In this document: positions 9,085 through 18,009 of the stretch, in pieces | How the letters are laid out: every line of letters starts with the position of its first letter | Numbering within the stretch: the first letter of the stretch is position 1 | DNA from: Phycisphaerales bacterium | GTDB lineage: Bacteria; Planctomycetota; Phycisphaerae; Sedimentisphaerales; Anaerobacaceae | Direction of reading: 5' to 3' | Length of the DNA stretch: 46,778 nucleotides | NCBI GenBank assembly: GCA_003141315.1 | Contig: PLLP01000019.1 | Coordinates: 1 to 46,778, forward strand | Translations under genes and position numbers: made by a program | The notes under the pieces: generated by a model | Databases searched by the model: none | What the model saw: the letters and a program-made list of their open reading frames with translations, nothing else | Told to the model about the DNA's origin: nothing

Positions 9085-10482
9085 TTATTCGAAGAGGGCT
9101 TTGACGATGTCGTTGATGGCGTCACGGGTTTGGCCGCTGTCGCCTTCAGTCAGAATTGAAAAGATATAATCGCCCCTGCCGGTAGAGCAGATTCCCGAAA
9201 AGGATTTTACGCCTGAAATATATCCTGTTTTGCCGAAAATTCTGCCCTTGTAAGGCTCTTCGTTAAAATATTTTTTGATTGTACCGTCTGTGCCGGCGGT
9301 TGCGAGCGAATCTTTATAAACAGGCCAGTCCTTGCTTTTATACATATCGAGCAGAACAGCGGTGAGGCAATTTGTGCTAAGCCGGTTTTCTCTGCTCAGG
9401 CCGCTGCCGTCATCGATATGAAATTCGCTTTGATTCACGCCGAGACTCGCAAGATAATCGGAAAGGACTTTTTGACCGACCTGCCAGCTTCCGCCCTTGC
9501 CGCCAAGCGAACGTGAGGCAATAGTTTTAAGAAGCGACTCTGCTACGAGGCCGAAACTATCCTTGTTGCACCGGGCCAGACACTCCGTCAAAGGGGTTTT
9601 GTATTCCGCTACTTTTTTGAAATTTTTGTTAATCTCCACACCTTTTTCAATCAGTTGACCTTTAACAGTAATGCCGGCCGACAATAGTTTTTCCGAAAGC
9701 ACATACACAAAGAAATTGGCAGGACCTTCGATTGCGACCTCGAATGGCCCCTCCTGATTTCTGCATTTGCCTTTGATGGTAAGCACATTCGGCGAGCCCT
9801 GCGTTCTGTATGCCCCTATAGCGCCGGAGCCACTGGAAATGGTCTGCACCTCGTTGGTAATCTGGACGAAGGCTGTTTTCGGTTCGATGTTCAGCACCGC
9901 CTTGCCGCCGGTATTCGCAGCGATTACCTCGATACTGTTATCGTGAAAATTCAGTCCGCAAATCTCGCAGGCCCACCATTTGTTGAGGTCGTTCGGCGGC
10001 CAGTTCGGATGCACACGCTGATTATCGAAAACTGTCGTATCGACGATGATGTTATCAACCGATGGAATATTCATCTGCTTGAGTTTGCCAACGATTGTCT
10101 CGACGAGCCAGCCCGGCTGCCTGCCGTCTTTGGCGTCGTTTTCTTTATCCGCCAGAAGCGGGTCGCCGCAGCCAATTATTACAAGGTCATTATCAATCAG
10201 ACCGACCTCGGTCTTGAATTCGTAATCAGGCCCGAGCCGTTTCGTCGCGACGGAACTGGTAATAATTTTCATATTGGAGGCCGGCTTCATCGGCTTACTC
10301 GCATCATGAGAATAGACCGGCTGGCCTGTATCCGCCTTTATGATGTTCACCGCGAACTGAACTTTTTTCTGCGACGGGTTGTTGATTATTCCATTAATGC
10401 GTTCGGCAAGACTGCCGGCAGCACCGGCAGCCGTGGCGGCGAGTGCCAAAATGACCGCCAAAACCAGCGACGTTCTTTTCAT
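9085..10482 (-). CDS. dacB: D-alanyl-D-alanine carboxypeptidase/endopeptidase (PBP4, S13 family)
   Basis: From ATG 10482 this gives 465 residues. That start is chosen because a signal peptide (MKRTSLVLAVILALAATAAG) begins there behind GGAAG; an upstream in-frame ATG at 10566 would add 28 uncharacteristic residues. The penicillin-binding motifs are present: SxxK as S69-N-M-K72, the S-x-x-N region in DGSGLSRENRLS, and KTG at 418-420. S13 enzymes trim the terminal D-Ala and cleave cross-links of peptidoglycan in the periplasm. This supports a peptidoglycan-bearing envelope. It is divergent from larC with a short shared gap. Confidence 0.93.
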   Translation of the reverse strand: MKRTSLVLAVILALAATAAGAAGSLAERINGIINNPSQKKVQFAVNIIKADTGQPVYSHDASKPMKPASNMKIITSSVATKRLGPDYEFKTEVGLIDNDLVIIGCGDPLLADKENDAKDGRQPGWLVETIVGKLKQMNIPSVDNIIVDTTVFDNQRVHPNWPPNDLNKWWACEICGLNFHDNSIEVIAANTGGKAVLNIEPKTAFVQITNEVQTISSGSGAIGAYRTQGSPNVLTIKGKCRNQEGPFEVAIEGPANFFVYVLSEKLLSAGITVKGQLIEKGVEINKNFKKVAEYKTPLTECLARCNKDSFGLVAESLLKTIASRSLGGKGGSWQVGQKVLSDYLASLGVNQSEFHIDDGSGLSRENRLSTNCLTAVLLDMYKSKDWPVYKDSLATAGTDGTIKKYFNEEPYKGRIFGKTGYISGVKSFSGICSTGRGDYIFSILTEGDSGQTRDAINDIVKALFE

Positions 10483-10692
10483 AATCTTTCTTCCAGCAAC
10501 ATAGAATTCGTTATCACAAATTCGAGATACAATACAGATTCTATTTAGATAGCTATCGAACTGCAATGCGGTTTATCTTTAATTTTTGTTATCGGAAACG
10601 ATGGGGTTCTCAAAATTATAGATGTACGAATTTGCTTGCCAGATGAGCGGGTTTTAAGATAAAATCCCTTTTTGACTGGAGATTTTTTTATT

Positions 10693-11877
10693 ATGAAGAT
10701 AGCGTATTTTGACTGCTTTAGCGGTGCGGGCGGGGATATGATAACCGCTGCGTTTATCGATGCGGGGATGGATGCGGAATTTCTTCGCCGGCAGCTTGGC
10801 CTGCTTGGTATTGAAGGGCTGGAGATAAAAATCTCCCAAACCGACCGGTGCGGCCTGCGGGCGACGAAATTTGAGCCGGTTTTTCCTACGCAGCATCATC
10901 ACAGGGGCTTGCGCGATATCCTGGAAATCATAAACAACAGCAAAATCGCGGCGGAAGCGAAGCAAACAGCGGCAGCAATATTCGACAGGCTCGCCGATGC
11001 AGAGGCGACCGTCCACGGCAAATCGAAGGACAGTGTTCATTTTCACGAGGTCGGGGCGGTCGATTCGATAGTCGATATAGTAAGCGCCGCTATCGGCTAT
11101 CATTATTTCAGAGATAAGGGAGTAGAAAAATTTTACTGTTCAACTGTCGCTGTCGGCAGCGGAATGACAAAATCCGAACACGGCTTGATACCGGTTCCGG
11201 GGCCGGCGACGGCGGAACTGATTAAGAATATACCCGTGTCAGCAGGTCCCGCACAGCGCGAACTTCTTACGCCGACGGCTGCCGCGATACTAACAACAAT
11301 AGTGGATGGCTTCTGCCCACTGCCTGCGATGAATATACTCAAAACTGGGTATGGCGCCGGCACTTTTAATCCGAAAGATTACCCGAATGTCCTGCGTCTC
11401 TTTATAGGCGAATCCGCCGAGTCAGAATCGCAAACAGCAGATATGATATGTCTGCTTGAAACTAATATAGACGATTTGAGCGGAGAAATTATCGGTTCGG
11501 CTGTCGAGAAACTTTTTGAAGCAGGCGCTCTCGATTGCTGGACTACGCCAATATATATGAAGCATAATCGGCCCGCCTTCAAATTATCAGTTCTCTGCGA
11601 GATAAAAGACGAGGAAAAAATCCTGCGATTTTTATTCGAGCAGGGACTCACATTAGGCATAAGAAGGCAAATAATCCAACGGAGAAAACTGGAAAGGGAT
11701 TTTGTTGATGCGGCAACAGAATTTGGCAAAATAAAAATAAAGACCGGCAGTCTCGATGGCAAAGTTGTCTTTTGCAAGCCGGAATTTTCAGATTGCAACG
11801 CTGCGGCACAAAAATATAACGTGCCGGTCAAAACCGTGATTGATGCCGCCATCGCGGCTTATAAAAGCAGAGTATAG
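10693..11877 (+). CDS. larC: Nickel-pincer cofactor biosynthesis protein LarC
   Basis: A 394-residue protein starting with the family hallmark MKIAYFDCFSGAGGDM. ATG 10693 is chosen over a TTG at 10672 because of that conserved start; CTGGAG lies upstream. HEVGAVDSIVDIV near residue 115 is also diagnostic. LarC inserts nickel into the pyridinium-thiocarboxylate cofactor in a CTP-dependent reaction, making the prosthetic group of lactate racemase and related enzymes. In Lactobacillus the protein is split by a frameshift; here it is one intact frame. No larA, larB or larE lies in the window, so partners must be elsewhere. Confidence 0.93.
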   Translation: MKIAYFDCFSGAGGDMITAAFIDAGMDAEFLRRQLGLLGIEGLEIKISQTDRCGLRATKFEPVFPTQHHHRGLRDILEIINNSKIAAEAKQTAAAIFDRLADAEATVHGKSKDSVHFHEVGAVDSIVDIVSAAIGYHYFRDKGVEKFYCSTVAVGSGMTKSEHGLIPVPGPATAELIKNIPVSAGPAQRELLTPTAAAILTTIVDGFCPLPAMNILKTGYGAGTFNPKDYPNVLRLFIGESAESESQTADMICLLETNIDDLSGEIIGSAVEKLFEAGALDCWTTPIYMKHNRPAFKLSVLCEIKDEEKILRFLFEQGLTLGIRRQIIQRRKLERDFVDAATEFGKIKIKTGSLDGKVVFCKPEFSDCNAAAQKYNVPVKTVIDAAIAAYKSRV

Positions 11878-11890
11878 AGGAAGTTGATTC

Positions 11891-12301
11891 CTATCTTATT
11901 CTTTTTCTCTCAAGGAAACTCTCTAAGATATTAGCGGCGGCGAGGGCGTCAAGCCTTTCCTTTTTTTGCTTCTTCGGAATTTCAATATCAGCCAACTCTT
12001 CCTCGGCTGCGAAACTGCTCAATCGCTCATCCTGAAAATACACAGGAATAGAAATAAGTTTTTTCAGCTGCTTTGCGAATTTTTTTACTGTTGTCGCCTG
12101 CGGGCCGACAGAATCGTCCATATTCAAGGGAAGGCCCAAAACAATTGCTCCGATATTTTCAGATGCGATGAGGTTGGTGATTTTGTTTAGAAGGTCTTTC
12201 TGGTCTTTTATTACATCGAGAGGCGAGACAAAGATCTCCGTCGGGTCGCAGATTGCAAGACCCGTTCGCTTTTTTCCGTAATCAATGGCAAGGTATCTCA
12301 T
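11891..12301 (-). CDS. ruvX: RuvX/YqgF family Holliday-junction resolvase-like nuclease
   Basis: A 136-residue protein of normal family length. Motifs: AIDYGKKRTGLA with catalytic-type D7, VLGLPLNMD, DERLSS with its acidic residue, and the C-terminal DALAAANILES. YqgF proteins have an RNase H-like fold and act in pre-16S rRNA 5' end maturation, with proposed roles in junction resolution. The gene begins 8 bp after the manC stop and is probably co-transcribed with it. It converges on larC with a 13-bp gap. Confidence 0.92.
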   Translation of the reverse strand: MRYLAIDYGKKRTGLAICDPTEIFVSPLDVIKDQKDLLNKITNLIASENIGAIVLGLPLNMDDSVGPQATTVKKFAKQLKKLISIPVYFQDERLSSFAAEEELADIEIPKKQKKERLDALAAANILESFLERKRIR

Positions 12302-12309
12302 AAGAAAGA

Positions 12310-13398
12310 TTACAGGAATCTGTCGCCCTCGTGCTGACGAATAGCTTCAATCAGCTCTTTGAGCCTTTTTGCGTCTTCTTTGCTGCAGATGAGCGTTGCA
12401 TCAGGCGTATGAGCAACGACCATATTTTCAAGGCCGATAGCCGCAATCAGATGGTCCTGCTGCTCGGTGACGATTATATTGTTTTTGCAGTTTAGAAGCT
12501 CGCTGTGGCCGGCAACGATGATGTTGTTGTCGCTGTCGGAATCGATGAAATCCGCCAGAGCGGTAAAGGCGCCGAGGTCAAGCCATTTGCAGTCGAGCCT
12601 GATGGCATAAACGTTGTCGGCATTTTCCATAACGGCAAAGTCGATGCTGATTTTCGGGATTTTCGTAAACCACTCGTAGAGTGTGGTTTTCTGTTCGGGT
12701 TCTGCCCAGGCCTGCCGGATGTTCTGGAGAGGCTCAGTCGATTCAGGTAGGAACTTTTCCAGATTTTCGAGAATTGTCTTTGCCTTCCATAAAAACATCC
12801 CGGAATTCCAGAGAAAATTTCCATCTTCGAGATATTTTTTTGCGGTTTGCTCGTCGGGTTTTTCCTTGAATGAATCTACCTTGAAAATTTCGCTGTCGCA
12901 GCAGGGATATTTTTTCGGCTGGACGCATCTTATATAGCCAAATTCCGTGCTCGGGGCAGTCGGAGTAATTGCGAAGGTGAGCAAATTTTGAGGAAAACTA
13001 TTTACGAAAGCGAGGCCGTCCTTGAGGGCGGAGGCCAGGGCCTGCGGTGGTTCAATAAGCTGGTCGGCGGTAAGCATAGCCATAGTCGCATCGGCATCTT
13101 TTTTTACGAGGACGGAGGCCGCCAGACCGATAGCGCCGGCGGTATCGCGGACACAAGGCTCGGCGATAATATTCTGTGCCGGTATCTCAGGCAGGTTTTC
13201 GCGAACAAGCCCCACGTAGGCGGCGTTAGTCTGGACGATAATCCTCTCTTTGTCGAATATCGGGATAAGCCTCTGGTAGCACAGGCGAAGCAGGGTTTGG
13301 CCGTCGAGGAGCTTGAGAACCTGCTTGGGCCTTTTTTGCCTGCTCAGCGGCCACAGCCGTTTGCCCGACCCCCCTGCCATTATTACAGCATAATTCAT
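12310..13398 (-). CDS. manC: Mannose-1-phosphate guanylyltransferase
   Basis: A 362-residue nucleotidyltransferase. The N-terminal signature MAGGSGKRLWPLSR...PKQ is the GTP/mannose-1-phosphate binding loop. FGYIRC and FKEKPD, followed by FLWNSGMFLW, are typical of GDP-mannose pyrophosphorylases. It forms GDP-mannose from mannose-1-phosphate and GTP for surface polysaccharide. It lacks the C-terminal phosphomannose-isomerase cupin of the long bifunctional ManC. The neighbour pgi supplies the fructose-6-phosphate/glucose-6-phosphate node, so the arrangement pgi-manC-ruvX (read leftwards) is metabolically sensible. Confidence 0.93.
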   Translation of the reverse strand: MNYAVIMAGGSGKRLWPLSRQKRPKQVLKLLDGQTLLRLCYQRLIPIFDKERIIVQTNAAYVGLVRENLPEIPAQNIIAEPCVRDTAGAIGLAASVLVKKDADATMAMLTADQLIEPPQALASALKDGLAFVNSFPQNLLTFAITPTAPSTEFGYIRCVQPKKYPCCDSEIFKVDSFKEKPDEQTAKKYLEDGNFLWNSGMFLWKAKTILENLEKFLPESTEPLQNIRQAWAEPEQKTTLYEWFTKIPKISIDFAVMENADNVYAIRLDCKWLDLGAFTALADFIDSDSDNNIIVAGHSELLNCKNNIIVTEQQDHLIAAIGLENMVVAHTPDATLICSKEDAKRLKELIEAIRQHEGDRFL

Positions 13399-13441
13399 AT
13401 TATATCTCCGTTTAATAACGAGAAACTACCCTGTTGGTTTA

Positions 13442-14869
13442 TCAGACGAGGTAATGTTTGTCAAGCTCCGTAAGCTCCCTGATTTGCCCGGCGAATTGGC
13501 CGTAAGAAAGAGAATTCGTGAAATTTCCTTCTTTTCCCATCAGTGCGAAGGTGGCGTGTTTTCCAAGCTCAACGGCAGGCTGGTCGTAAGCGTTGATGTT
13601 AAATAATGCGCCTGCAATAGAAGTCGTCACCTCGTAAAGATAAATGAACTGGCCGACTGTGTAAGCGCTAATTTCCGGAAAAATCACGGTAAGGCACGGC
13701 CTTTTATCCTTCAATAGAGCATATTCTGTCGCCATTTTTTCGCAATTTAATAGTTCGGCCATATCTTTTTGTGCCAGGTATTGCAGTTCAGGTGCGTTAT
13801 CGGGCGACTGCCCGATTTTAAGGGCATCGCCGAAATTTTCAACCTGCAGGAATGTAAACAATTTATCGTTGGGTCCTTCGCGATAAAGCTGAACCTGGCT
13901 GTGTTGGTCGGTTGCGCCGATGGCCTTGATGGGCGTCGGCCCGATATGCACATCATTGCCGGCGATGGTCTTCGCCTTTCCGAGGCTCTCTGCCCAGAGC
14001 TGTCTGTACCAGTCAGCCAAATCCTTGAGGGCGTAACTGTAAGGCATCATAACGGATAGTCTCTTGCCCCTGTTGTAGAAGTGGAAATTTATTGCCGCAT
14101 TTATCGCCGCGGGATTTTTGTAAAAATCATCATCGCTTACCTTTTTGTCCATATCAGCTGCGCCGGCCAGAAGCTGCTCGATGTCGATGCCGCAGACGGC
14201 GGCGCTTAAAAGTCCGACGGCGCTCAAAACACTGAACCTGCCGCCCACCCCGTCAGGCACTGCCAAAGTCGGTAGTTTCTCCCCGTCTGCGATTTTGCGC
14301 AAGGTCCCCGCCTTCGCATCTGTTGTGGCGATAATATGTTTTCGCAGACCATCCGGGCCGAACTTATCGAGGAGCATTTTCCGGATAATCAAAAACTGCG
14401 AGGCAGTTTCGGCAGTCTGTCCTGATTTGCTTATTACATTGAAAACTGTTTTGTCCAACCTGCTCCCGACCCAGCCAAGAAACGAGGCAAATTGCATCGG
14501 GTCAACATTATCAAACACAAAAAGGCGAGGGGTTTGCCTGTGTGAATCATTTAGGTTGTACATATATGGATTGAGTGCAGTCTGCAGGGCGATGTTGCCG
14601 AGAGCGGAACCCCCGATACCAAGCACGACAAAATTCTCACAGGTTTTTTTTAAGCTTCCTGCCAGCTCTTTGATTTCTTTGATGGTTTCTTTTTTGTAAG
14701 GCAAATCACGGTAAGCCGTTTCCCCCGCCTGCCTTTGCTGGTTGATTTGCCTGATGACAGGTTTGGAAAGTTCCGCCAGCCCCTCGAACTGTTTTTGTGA
14801 AATACCTTCATCACCGATAATTTCCTCGGTGACATTTTTGTAATAGAGGCCGATATTTTCCTGTTTCAT
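13442..14869 (-). CDS. pgi: Glucose-6-phosphate isomerase
   Basis: A 475-residue SIS-fold isomerase interconverting glucose-6-phosphate and fructose-6-phosphate. Visible signatures: GIGGSALGN, VISKSGQTAETASQF (phosphate-binding loop), GGRFSVLSAVGLL, and GATDQHSQVQLYREGPND with the catalytic His region. The length is close to short bacterial forms (450-550). The start at ATG 14869 is followed directly by a typical N-terminal helix. manC lies 43 bp downstream. The 191 bp up to pilT contain no convincing gene. Confidence 0.95.
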   Translation of the reverse strand: MKQENIGLYYKNVTEEIIGDEGISQKQFEGLAELSKPVIRQINQQRQAGETAYRDLPYKKETIKEIKELAGSLKKTCENFVVLGIGGSALGNIALQTALNPYMYNLNDSHRQTPRLFVFDNVDPMQFASFLGWVGSRLDKTVFNVISKSGQTAETASQFLIIRKMLLDKFGPDGLRKHIIATTDAKAGTLRKIADGEKLPTLAVPDGVGGRFSVLSAVGLLSAAVCGIDIEQLLAGAADMDKKVSDDDFYKNPAAINAAINFHFYNRGKRLSVMMPYSYALKDLADWYRQLWAESLGKAKTIAGNDVHIGPTPIKAIGATDQHSQVQLYREGPNDKLFTFLQVENFGDALKIGQSPDNAPELQYLAQKDMAELLNCEKMATEYALLKDKRPCLTVIFPEISAYTVGQFIYLYEVTTSIAGALFNINAYDQPAVELGKHATFALMGKEGNFTNSLSYGQFAGQIRELTELDKHYLV

Positions 14870-15060
14870 TTTTGCCCTTTCAAAGCTGCCCCCCTGCTCT
14901 TGTTAGCAGACATTATAAATACAGACCTGATGACAAGCAATCCAATCGGGTATAGACCTGATTTATTAATCGGCGATTGACAGAGAATTACTATAGACGA
15001 TTGACTTGGAGGTCTCGTATCCGTCAACAAATCAGATTGAGGCGAGAAAGGCAAAAGCTG

Positions 15061-16185
15061 CTATGTTCTCAGGATTGGGCCGAAGTCATCGCCAAGCTGC
15101 TGTGACTTCATTTTCTTAAGTTTCGCCATAGCCTTATCCTGCAGGGGTCCCGGTTCGCGGCCTTTATCGAGCAGTTCTTCGAGGGTAATTGTGCCGCTAT
15201 CATACAACTGCCAGAGGTGTTCATCGAGGAGCTGCATGCCCAATTTTTTACCTGTCTGGATGCTCGAATCAATTCTGTAAGACTTGTTTTCCCTGATAAG
15301 GTTTGCAATGGCAGGTGTGACGACCATAAATTCATAGGCGGCGACCCTTCCCCTGCCTTTTGCGAGCGGGCAAAGAGTCTGGCTAAGCACCGCAAGCAAA
15401 TTTATACTCAGCTGTGTGCGAATCTGGTCCTGCTGGTTGACGGGGAACACGTCGATAATTCTCGTGATGGTGCCTGCTGCGCTTGTAGTGTGAAGCGTGC
15501 TGAATACAAGGTGGCCTGTTTCTGCGGCCCTGATGGCAGCCTCTATCGTTTCGAGGTCTCGAAGCTCGCCGACCAGAATTACGTCGGGGTCCTGCCTCAA
15601 GACACGCCTTAATGCCTCCGAGAAGCTTGGAACATCAATGCCAACCTCTCTCTGGTTGATAATCGATTTTTTGTGGCTGTGGTAATATTCGATTGGGTCT
15701 TCGACTGTGACGATGTGCCTGTCAAAGTTATCGTTAATGTAATTTATCATTGTGGCCAGCGTTGTGGTTTTGCCGCTCCCGGTAGGTCCCGTCACAAGAA
15801 ACATACCCCTCGGTCTTCGGCAGAGGGCGGCACAAATTTTGGGCAGCCCGATTGCATCGAAGGACAAAATCTTTGTGGGAATCAATCGCAAAACAAGCGT
15901 GACATTTCCCCTCTGCTTGAAAACGGAGACACGAAAACGGGCCTTGTCGCCGAAAGCAAAACCAAAGTCGGTGCCGCCTTCTTCCTGAAGCTCCTGCTGA
16001 TTTCGTTCCGGGGTAATGCTTTTCATAAGCGCTGCTGTGTCATCGGGCATAAGAACTTTTGTTTCGAGCGACCTTAACTTTCCGTCAACTCTGAATACAG
16101 GAGGTCTGCCTACCGTCAAGTGTATATCGGATGAGTCCTGCGAAACGCAGGCCTGCAGGAGGCGGTCCATATTAATCGTTGCCAT
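15061..16185 (-). CDS. pilT: Type IV pilus retraction ATPase PilT
   Basis: A 374-residue secretion-type hexameric ATPase. The N-terminal domain carries SSDIHLTVGRPP; Walker A is GPTGSGKT at 133-140. The Asp box is VTVEDPIEYYH, Walker B is ILVGELRD, and the His box is GHLVFSTLHTTSA. PilT powers depolymerisation of the pilus for twitching. The C-terminal tail is longer than in the minimal 340-residue PilT. It follows pilB after 25 bp, forming a pilB-pilT operon. No pilin, pilC or secretin gene is in the window, so the rest of the system is elsewhere. Confidence 0.93.
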   Translation of the reverse strand: MATINMDRLLQACVSQDSSDIHLTVGRPPVFRVDGKLRSLETKVLMPDDTAALMKSITPERNQQELQEEGGTDFGFAFGDKARFRVSVFKQRGNVTLVLRLIPTKILSFDAIGLPKICAALCRRPRGMFLVTGPTGSGKTTTLATMINYINDNFDRHIVTVEDPIEYYHSHKKSIINQREVGIDVPSFSEALRRVLRQDPDVILVGELRDLETIEAAIRAAETGHLVFSTLHTTSAAGTITRIIDVFPVNQQDQIRTQLSINLLAVLSQTLCPLAKGRGRVAAYEFMVVTPAIANLIRENKSYRIDSSIQTGKKLGMQLLDEHLWQLYDSGTITLEELLDKGREPGPLQDKAMAKLKKMKSQQLGDDFGPILRT

Positions 16186-16210
16186 TACTTAACCCTTAAA
16201 TATGATATAA

Positions 16211-17944
16211 TTACTCGGCTATCACAGCTTCTGTTTGTGCCGTCTTTACAACTTCGTCAGGCGTAGTTATCCCCTTAAAGATTTTAATCTTTCCATCCTC
16301 AGCGAGAGTTCTCATACCGGATAAAATGGCGGCCTTTCGCAGTTCAGATGTGGTCGCCTTTGAAAAAGCCAGCTCTCTCATCTCGTTATTCATCTCAACC
16401 ATTTCAAAGAGAGCCAGTCGGCCTTTATAGCCTGTCTGCTGGCATTGAGTGCAGCCTCTTCCTTTGTAGACAGGATTTTTTCTTAAGTCTTCGGGAGTGA
16501 TTTTCAGCATTTTGAGTTGTCTTGGGTCCGGATGCTCATCGACAGCTTTACAATTTTTACAGATAACTCTAATAAGGCGTTGTGCCATAATCGCCTGAAT
16601 GGAACTGGCAACGAGGAAAGGTTTTACGCCCATATCGATAAGCCTGGTAATGGCGCTGGGAGCATCGTTGGTATGGAGAGTGCTGAATACAAGGTGGCCT
16701 GTAAGAGCAGCCTGGATTGCAATATCCGCCACAATACCATCGCGGATTTCGCCGATGAGAATTATGTTCGGCGCCTGTCGCAACATCGCACGAAGGATTC
16801 TCTCGAACGACAGCCCGATATCATCCTTAATCTGGCACTGATTCATCCCGTCGAAGTTATACTCGACCGGGTCTTCTGCGGTAATAATCTTTTTGTCGGA
16901 TTTGTTAAGCTCCTGCAGAGCGGCATAAAGGGTAGTTGTTTTTCCGCTTCCGGTAGGTCCCGTCACAAGAAATATGCCGTTAGGCCTTTTGATTATCTTC
17001 TGAAACCGTTCGTAATCATCCTGCTCGAAACCGAGTGAGCGAATGCCGATATTGACGGCATCGGGCCTCAGAATACGAAGCACAACACTTTCGCCGTGGT
17101 TTCCGGGCAGAGCCGAGACACGGAAATCAATATCCTGCCCGCCGATATTTCGCTTAATTCTTCCGTCCTGGGGAAGCCTCTTTTCGGCAATATCCATACC
17201 GGACAAAATCTTGAGCCTCGTCATAAGCGCAGGCTGCATATTCTTGGGGATGCTGTCTTTTTCGATGCAGACGCCGTCAATGCGGTATCTGACGCGGACG
17301 CGGTCGTTCATTGGCTCAATGTGAATATCGCTTGCCCGCGTAAAATAGGCGCTGTCGATGATAATGTTGACGAGCCTTACGATAGGCCCGTCTTCATCCG
17401 CAGAGACAGTACTACCTTTGAGCACTGACTGAAAATCGGCGCTTGCCTCGATAAGCTCGGCTGCAGTAGCGTCGATACTGTGCTTTAATTTGTCGTCCTC
17501 TTCTTGTTTTTCCGTATCGACGGATTCTTCCAGGAACGAGCGAATCTGAGAAGGGCTTGCGACATAACAATCGAGTTCGGTATTCAGCCTGAAACGAATG
17601 GCATCCATGGCCTCGAGATTCATCGGGTCGGAAATAGCCAGCTTCATCGTGCCGTTTTCGGTGCCTATAGGCAAAACATTAAATTTCCTCAGGATGCTCA
17701 CATCGACTATTTTGAGGGCATCTTCGGGTATGGTAATTTTATTGAGGTCAACGTATTTGAGGTTGAACTGTTTTGCAACCGCCTTTGCGAGCATATCCTC
17801 GCTTAAAAGTTTGCGTTCCAGCAGCACCTCGCCGAGCCTTTTATTGCTTTTTTTGGCATCTCGAATAGCGTCAACGAGGGCCTGTTTTTCGACAATACCG
17901 GCACGGTATAGGATTTCGCCTAAATGTCTTTTCGCTTTTGCCAT
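16211..17944 (-). CDS. pilB: Type IV pilus assembly / type II secretion ATPase (PilB/GspE)
   Basis: A 577-residue extension ATPase. It begins with an MshEN-type domain (residues 5-140, with LGEILYRAGIV and RLGEVLLERKLL), which in relatives binds cyclic di-GMP or partner proteins. The ATPase core has ASDIHIEP at 204-211, Walker A GPTGSGKT at 329-336, Walker B ILIGEIRD and the His box FSTLHTNDAP. A four-cysteine zinc site follows (CKNC, then CTQC about 35 residues later), typical of GspE/PilB. Its partner is PilT, 25 bp downstream. PilB and GspE cannot be separated on sequence alone, but pairing with PilT favours pili. Confidence 0.93.
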   Translation of the reverse strand: MAKAKRHLGEILYRAGIVEKQALVDAIRDAKKSNKRLGEVLLERKLLSEDMLAKAVAKQFNLKYVDLNKITIPEDALKIVDVSILRKFNVLPIGTENGTMKLAISDPMNLEAMDAIRFRLNTELDCYVASPSQIRSFLEESVDTEKQEEDDKLKHSIDATAAELIEASADFQSVLKGSTVSADEDGPIVRLVNIIIDSAYFTRASDIHIEPMNDRVRVRYRIDGVCIEKDSIPKNMQPALMTRLKILSGMDIAEKRLPQDGRIKRNIGGQDIDFRVSALPGNHGESVVLRILRPDAVNIGIRSLGFEQDDYERFQKIIKRPNGIFLVTGPTGSGKTTTLYAALQELNKSDKKIITAEDPVEYNFDGMNQCQIKDDIGLSFERILRAMLRQAPNIILIGEIRDGIVADIAIQAALTGHLVFSTLHTNDAPSAITRLIDMGVKPFLVASSIQAIMAQRLIRVICKNCKAVDEHPDPRQLKMLKITPEDLRKNPVYKGRGCTQCQQTGYKGRLALFEMVEMNNEMRELAFSKATTSELRKAAILSGMRTLAEDGKIKIFKGITTPDEVVKTAQTEAVIAE

Positions 17945-18009
17945 CTTAACCTTTAATTTCGTCCTTTTTTAAGGCTGGTATAATAGCTATTATAGCAACA
18001 ATGTCAAAT

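Noticed and set aside
14866-15054. 62-codon minus-strand frame between pgi and pilT
   Set aside because: No ribosome site, no conserved pattern, overlaps the pgi start.
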